Shown piece by piece: positions 31,214 through 33,672 of a DNA stretch of 33,672 nucleotides. Under the pieces are notes generated by a model. That model was not told the origin of the DNA. It made no database searches and saw only the letters and a program-made list of their open reading frames with translations. The DNA comes from an uncultured Fimbriimonadaceae bacterium (GTDB lineage: Bacteria > Armatimonadota > Fimbriimonadia > Fimbriimonadales > Fimbriimonadaceae), in NCBI GenBank assembly GCA_937961665.1, contig CALGMO010000071.1, forward strand, positions 1-33,672, read 5' to 3'. Made by a program: the position numbers and the translations under genes. Position 1 is the stretch's first letter. Every line of letters begins with the position of its first letter.

Positions 31214-32182
31214 ATGCAGTACGCCAATCTTGGACGAACCGCTCTGAAAGTCAGCCGGCTCTGCCTCGGCACGATGAACTTCGGCCCCGTGACCTCGAAG
31301 GAAGACTCCTTCGCGATCATGGACCGGGCCCTGGAGCACGGCATCAACTTCTTCGACACGGCGGACGTCTACGGCTGGAAGAAGGGCGAAGGCGTCACCG
31401 AGCGAATCATCGGCGACTGGTTCGCGCAGGGCGGCAACCGGCGGGAGAAGGTCGTCCTCGCCACCAAGTTCTACGGCGACATGGGCGACTGGCCCAACAC
31501 CAGCCGCATCAACAAGCTCCACATCCGGAACGCGTGCGAGGCCAGCCTCAAGCGGCTGAAGACGGACTACATCGACCTGTACCAGATGCACCACGTGTAC
31601 CGCGAGGCCACCTGGGACGAGATCTGGGAGGGCTTGGAGCTCCTGGTCCAGCAGGGCAAGGTGCTCTACGTCGGGTCTTCCAACTTCGCCGGGTGGCACA
31701 TCGTGCAGGCCAACGAAGCCGCCAAGCGCCGCAACTTCCTGGGGCTGGTCTCCGAGCAGAGCCTGTACAACCTGAACGCGCGCCACGTGGAGCGGGACCT
31801 GCTGCCCGCTTGCGAGGCGTACGGTGTCGGCGTGATCCCTTGGAGCCCGTTGGCAGGCGGTCTGCTGGGGGGCGTCCTCCAGAAGATCGAGGAGGGACGC
31901 CGCGCCTCGGAGGGGATGCAGAAGGCCATCGCCGAGAACAGGAAGAAGCTCGAGAAGTGGGAGAAGCTGTGCCGATCGATCGGAGAAGAGCCGGCGAACG
32001 TCGCGCTGGCGTGGCTCCTGACGCGCCCGGCGGTGACCGCGCCGATCATCGGTCCGCGCACCATGGAGCAGCTCGACGGGTCTCTGCGCGCGCTCGAGAT
32101 CGAGCTCTCGCCGAAGGTTCTGCAGAAGCTGGACGAGATCTTCCCGGGCTACAAGCCGTCCCCTGAAGGCTACGCCTGGTAA
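31214..32182 (+). CDS. Aldo/keto reductase
   Basis: A 322-residue NADPH-dependent TIM-barrel oxidoreductase. The catalytic tetrad is Asp48 and Tyr53 (FFDTADVYG), Lys85 (LATKF) and His126 (LYQMHH). Further marks are KVLYVGSSNFAGW, the SPLAGGLL loop and the C-terminal PIIGPRTMEQL nucleotide-phosphate site. It resembles the YajO/tas-like and potassium-channel-beta-like AKR group that reduces aldehydes or sugars; the substrate is not evident. The ATG has no close ribosome-binding site (AGGTGG is about 14 bases away). It lies between pdhAB (divergent) and a hydrolase gene on the same strand. Confidence 0.9.
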   Translation: MQYANLGRTALKVSRLCLGTMNFGPVTSKEDSFAIMDRALEHGINFFDTADVYGWKKGEGVTERIIGDWFAQGGNRREKVVLATKFYGDMGDWPNTSRINKLHIRNACEASLKRLKTDYIDLYQMHHVYREATWDEIWEGLELLVQQGKVLYVGSSNFAGWHIVQANEAAKRRNFLGLVSEQSLYNLNARHVERDLLPACEAYGVGVIPWSPLAGGLLGGVLQKIEEGRRASEGMQKAIAENRKKLEKWEKLCRSIGEEPANVALAWLLTRPAVTAPIIGPRTMEQLDGSLRALEIELSPKVLQKLDEIFPGYKPSPEGYAW

Positions 32183-32194
32183 GAAGCGATCCTC

Positions 32195-32224
32195 GGTCCG
32201 GGGACGCTCCCCCGCTCCCGGACC
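32195..32224 (+). terminator. Hairpin after the aldo/keto reductase gene
   Basis: GGTCCGGG pairs with CCCGGACC across a 14-base loop; inside it GGGGA and TCCCC can form an alternative 5-bp stem. It lies 12 bases after the reductase stop and 10 before the next ATG, with no U-tract, so it may be an attenuating hairpin rather than a full terminator. Confidence 0.45.
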
Positions 32225-32233
32225 CTCCCTCCG

Positions 32234-33672
32234 ATGGACGCCGCCCGGTTGGACCGCTGGCTTCGAGAAGCCGTCCGAAAGGCGGCGTCCAAGCCTCTGC
32301 CGGATACCCGAGAGGAGCTCGCTGACTTCCAAACCTCCGGGAGCGTTCTGCTGAGGCGGTCGCTCGGCGTGGACGCGTTGTGGTCCGACTCCCGACAGCC
32401 CCCAAAGGCCGTTCGGACGGGCTCGACCGACTATGGCGGCTTCGCCCTGGAGCGATGGGTGGTGGAGACGCAGCCCGGCGTGCGGGCGACCGTTCTGCTG
32501 TACCGACCTAAGGACGGTGGCCCCCACCCGGTGATCCTGAACCCCCACGGGCACTGGCCACGGAAGAAGGCCGAGCCGGTCGTTCAAGCCCGGGCGATCG
32601 AACAGGCGCTCTGCGGCTACCTCTCCGTCGTGGTCGACTCGCCCGGCTTCAGCTGGGAGGGCGAGCAGCCCGTGGAGCGGCGGGCGATGGGCACCCACTG
32701 GGACTTCGTGCCGACCTGCGCAGGCGTCACCGCGACCGGAGTGTACGTCTGGGACCTCGTCCGGGTCTTGGACTTCCTCGAGCGGCTCCCCTGCGCGGAC
32801 TGCACCAGGGTGGGCATCACCGGCGAATCCGGCGGCGGGACGGCGTCCCTCTACGCCTTCGCTCTGGACCGGCGGATTCGATGCGCCGTGCCCGTGGTGT
32901 ACGCGGCGAGCCTCGAAGTGCAGCCGGACAACGGCTGTCCCTGCAACCACCTGCCCGACATTCTGAGCCTAGGGGACCGCGCCCACGCGCTGGCCCTGCG
33001 CGCGCCCGCACCGGTGTTTCTGATCGGCGCGACAGAGGACGAGGAGTTTCCTCCCGAGGCGGTGCGTCGAACGGGCGAAAAGCTGGACGACATGGGAAGG
33101 CGCCTCGGGTTCGAGGACTGGTGCCAGACGGCGCTGTTCGAGGGTCCCCACACCTATTCCGAACCGATGCGGCTGGCCGCGCTGCGGTTCTTCGACCGTC
33201 ACCTGAGGGGTCCCAGCGATCCGCCGCCGATCCCCGCGGCGGGGTCCCTGCCGATCGAGCCGCCCGGCAGCCCCAGCCTTCTCTGCGACCCGCATCCGGA
33301 GCCCTCGGCGACGTTCCGATCCATCGCGAGGGGGCGGCTCGAGTCGGCGGAGGCCACCACGATGGGGGCAGAGGCACACCTCGGAGTGCTCGGTCGGTCC
33401 GGCTTGGAGTCCCTCGTTGACGCCGCGCCGAGCGCAGAGGGCTGCGCCACCCTGGTGCTCTGCGACCAAGATAGGAGCGACCTCCCGAGCGACTGGACGC
33501 CGGTTCGAGCGCCCGGGCTTTGGGGCGAACGAGGTCCGAGCGCCCGCTACTGCACGATCCTCGGCGTTCCCACCGCGCTCGCGGCGGCCGCGGCCCTGGC
33601 CGCGGCCGCACGGAGACAGCCTCCGCAGGCTGTCGTGGCGATCGGTCCCCTCCCCTGCGTCGCCGCCCTGCT
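32234..33672 (+). CDS. Alpha/beta-hydrolase (acetyl xylan esterase-like), 3' end cut by the window
   Basis: An open frame from the ATG at 32234 to the right edge: 479 complete codons with no stop. Residues about 80-330 form an alpha/beta-hydrolase: NPHGHW (103-108), VVDSPGFSWEG (133-143), the nucleophile elbow GITGESGGGTASL with Ser199, LIGATEDEEFP with Asp269 and EGPHTYSEP with His306, the order expected of a Ser-Asp-His triad. No signal peptide is visible. The 150 residues after it (from about 330) have no family I recognise and end in an Ala-rich stretch. A role as a sugar or xylan esterase is plausible beside the GH10 and CE7 genes, but other esterases look the same. No ribosome-binding site is clear; the start is the first ATG after the hairpin. 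Confidence 0.75.
   Translation, partial: MDAARLDRWLREAVRKAASKPLPDTREELADFQTSGSVLLRRSLGVDALWSDSRQPPKAVRTGSTDYGGFALERWVVETQPGVRATVLLYRPKDGGPHPVILNPHGHWPRKKAEPVVQARAIEQALCGYLSVVVDSPGFSWEGEQPVERRAMGTHWDFVPTCAGVTATGVYVWDLVRVLDFLERLPCADCTRVGITGESGGGTASLYAFALDRRIRCAVPVVYAASLEVQPDNGCPCNHLPDILSLGDRAHALALRAPAPVFLIGATEDEEFPPEAVRRTGEKLDDMGRRLGFEDWCQTALFEGPHTYSEPMRLAALRFFDRHLRGPSDPPPIPAAGSLPIEPPGSPSLLCDPHPEPSATFRSIARGRLESAEATTMGAEAHLGVLGRSGLESLVDAAPSAEGCATLVLCDQDRSDLPSDWTPVRAPGLWGERGPSARYCTILGVPTALAAAAALAAAARRQPPQAVVAIGPLPCVAAL

Noticed and set aside
31133-32950. A 605-codon minus-strand frame opposite the aldo/keto reductase and hydrolase genes
   Set aside because: The plus-strand genes have complete catalytic motifs; the antisense product has none and is a shadow.
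1-33672. CRISPR arrays, insertion sequences, prophage genes, tRNAs and attachment sites
   Set aside because: No regularly spaced repeats, transposase or integrase motifs, or tRNA-like cloverleaf sequences were seen; gaps between genes are at most about 150 bp.

Overview
The window is about 33.7 kb of very GC-rich, tightly packed bacterial chromosome. I read 29 protein genes, one of them cut by the right edge. I see no tRNA, rRNA, CRISPR array, insertion sequence or phage gene, and no gene-free stretch longer than about 150 bp. KdsA (Kdo synthesis), an HtrA-type protease and lipoprotein-style exports point to a diderm (Gram-negative) aerobe. The mix of UDP-ManNAc/TagA-type enzymes, a Bacillus-like SdhB and GH10/CE7-type carbohydrate enzymes would fit Armatimonadota (Fimbriimonadia-like) or a similar lineage. 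That placement is inference; there is no rRNA here to prove it.

Layout. 55-4401: a polytopic membrane protein converging on pheST. 4497-8895: a rightward operon with almost every junction overlapping: dCMP deaminase, a WecA/TagO-like phosphoglycosyltransferase with a lipoprotein domain at its N-terminus, UDP-GlcNAc 2-epimerase, undecaprenyl pyrophosphate phosphatase and peptidyl-tRNA hydrolase. 8880-13601: a small lamin-tail-like protein, a GH10 xylanase and a large secreted serine hydrolase. 13660-18719: a HisC-like aminotransferase, an HtrA protease with four PDZ domains followed by a catalytically dead protease homologue, and a cysteine desulfurase. 18739-23039: a leftward operon of TagA/WecG glycosyltransferase, PduO-type cobalamin adenosyltransferase, a LolA-like protein, feoA and feoB. 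23120-25192: a rightward run of sdhB, a stand-alone DsbD-alpha-like protein and kdsA. 25189-27378: a leftward NIL-domain, CE7 esterase and GT4 glycosyltransferase cassette. 27527-33672: leuA, pyruvate dehydrogenase E1 alpha and beta, an aldo/keto reductase, and a partial alpha/beta hydrolase.

How the genes fit together. The WecA-like enzyme, WecB, UppP and the distant TagA/WecG could together supply the first steps of a ManNAc-containing surface glycan on undecaprenyl phosphate. KdsA and the GT4 enzyme also point to envelope glycans. GH10, CE7 and two further serine hydrolases suggest use of plant-type polysaccharide. feoAB, sdhB, the desulfurase and cobalamin adenosyltransferase form a loose iron/cofactor theme.

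The main oddities are the lipoprotein-WecA fusion with a changed metal-binding motif, a PheT lacking its OB-fold tRNA-binding domain next to a PheS with an altered substrate motif, the HtrA/pseudoprotease pair, and a palindromic sequence at the start codons of feoA and feoB. I found no defence system or obviously new multi-gene machine. These oddities are the best candidates for undescribed biology.
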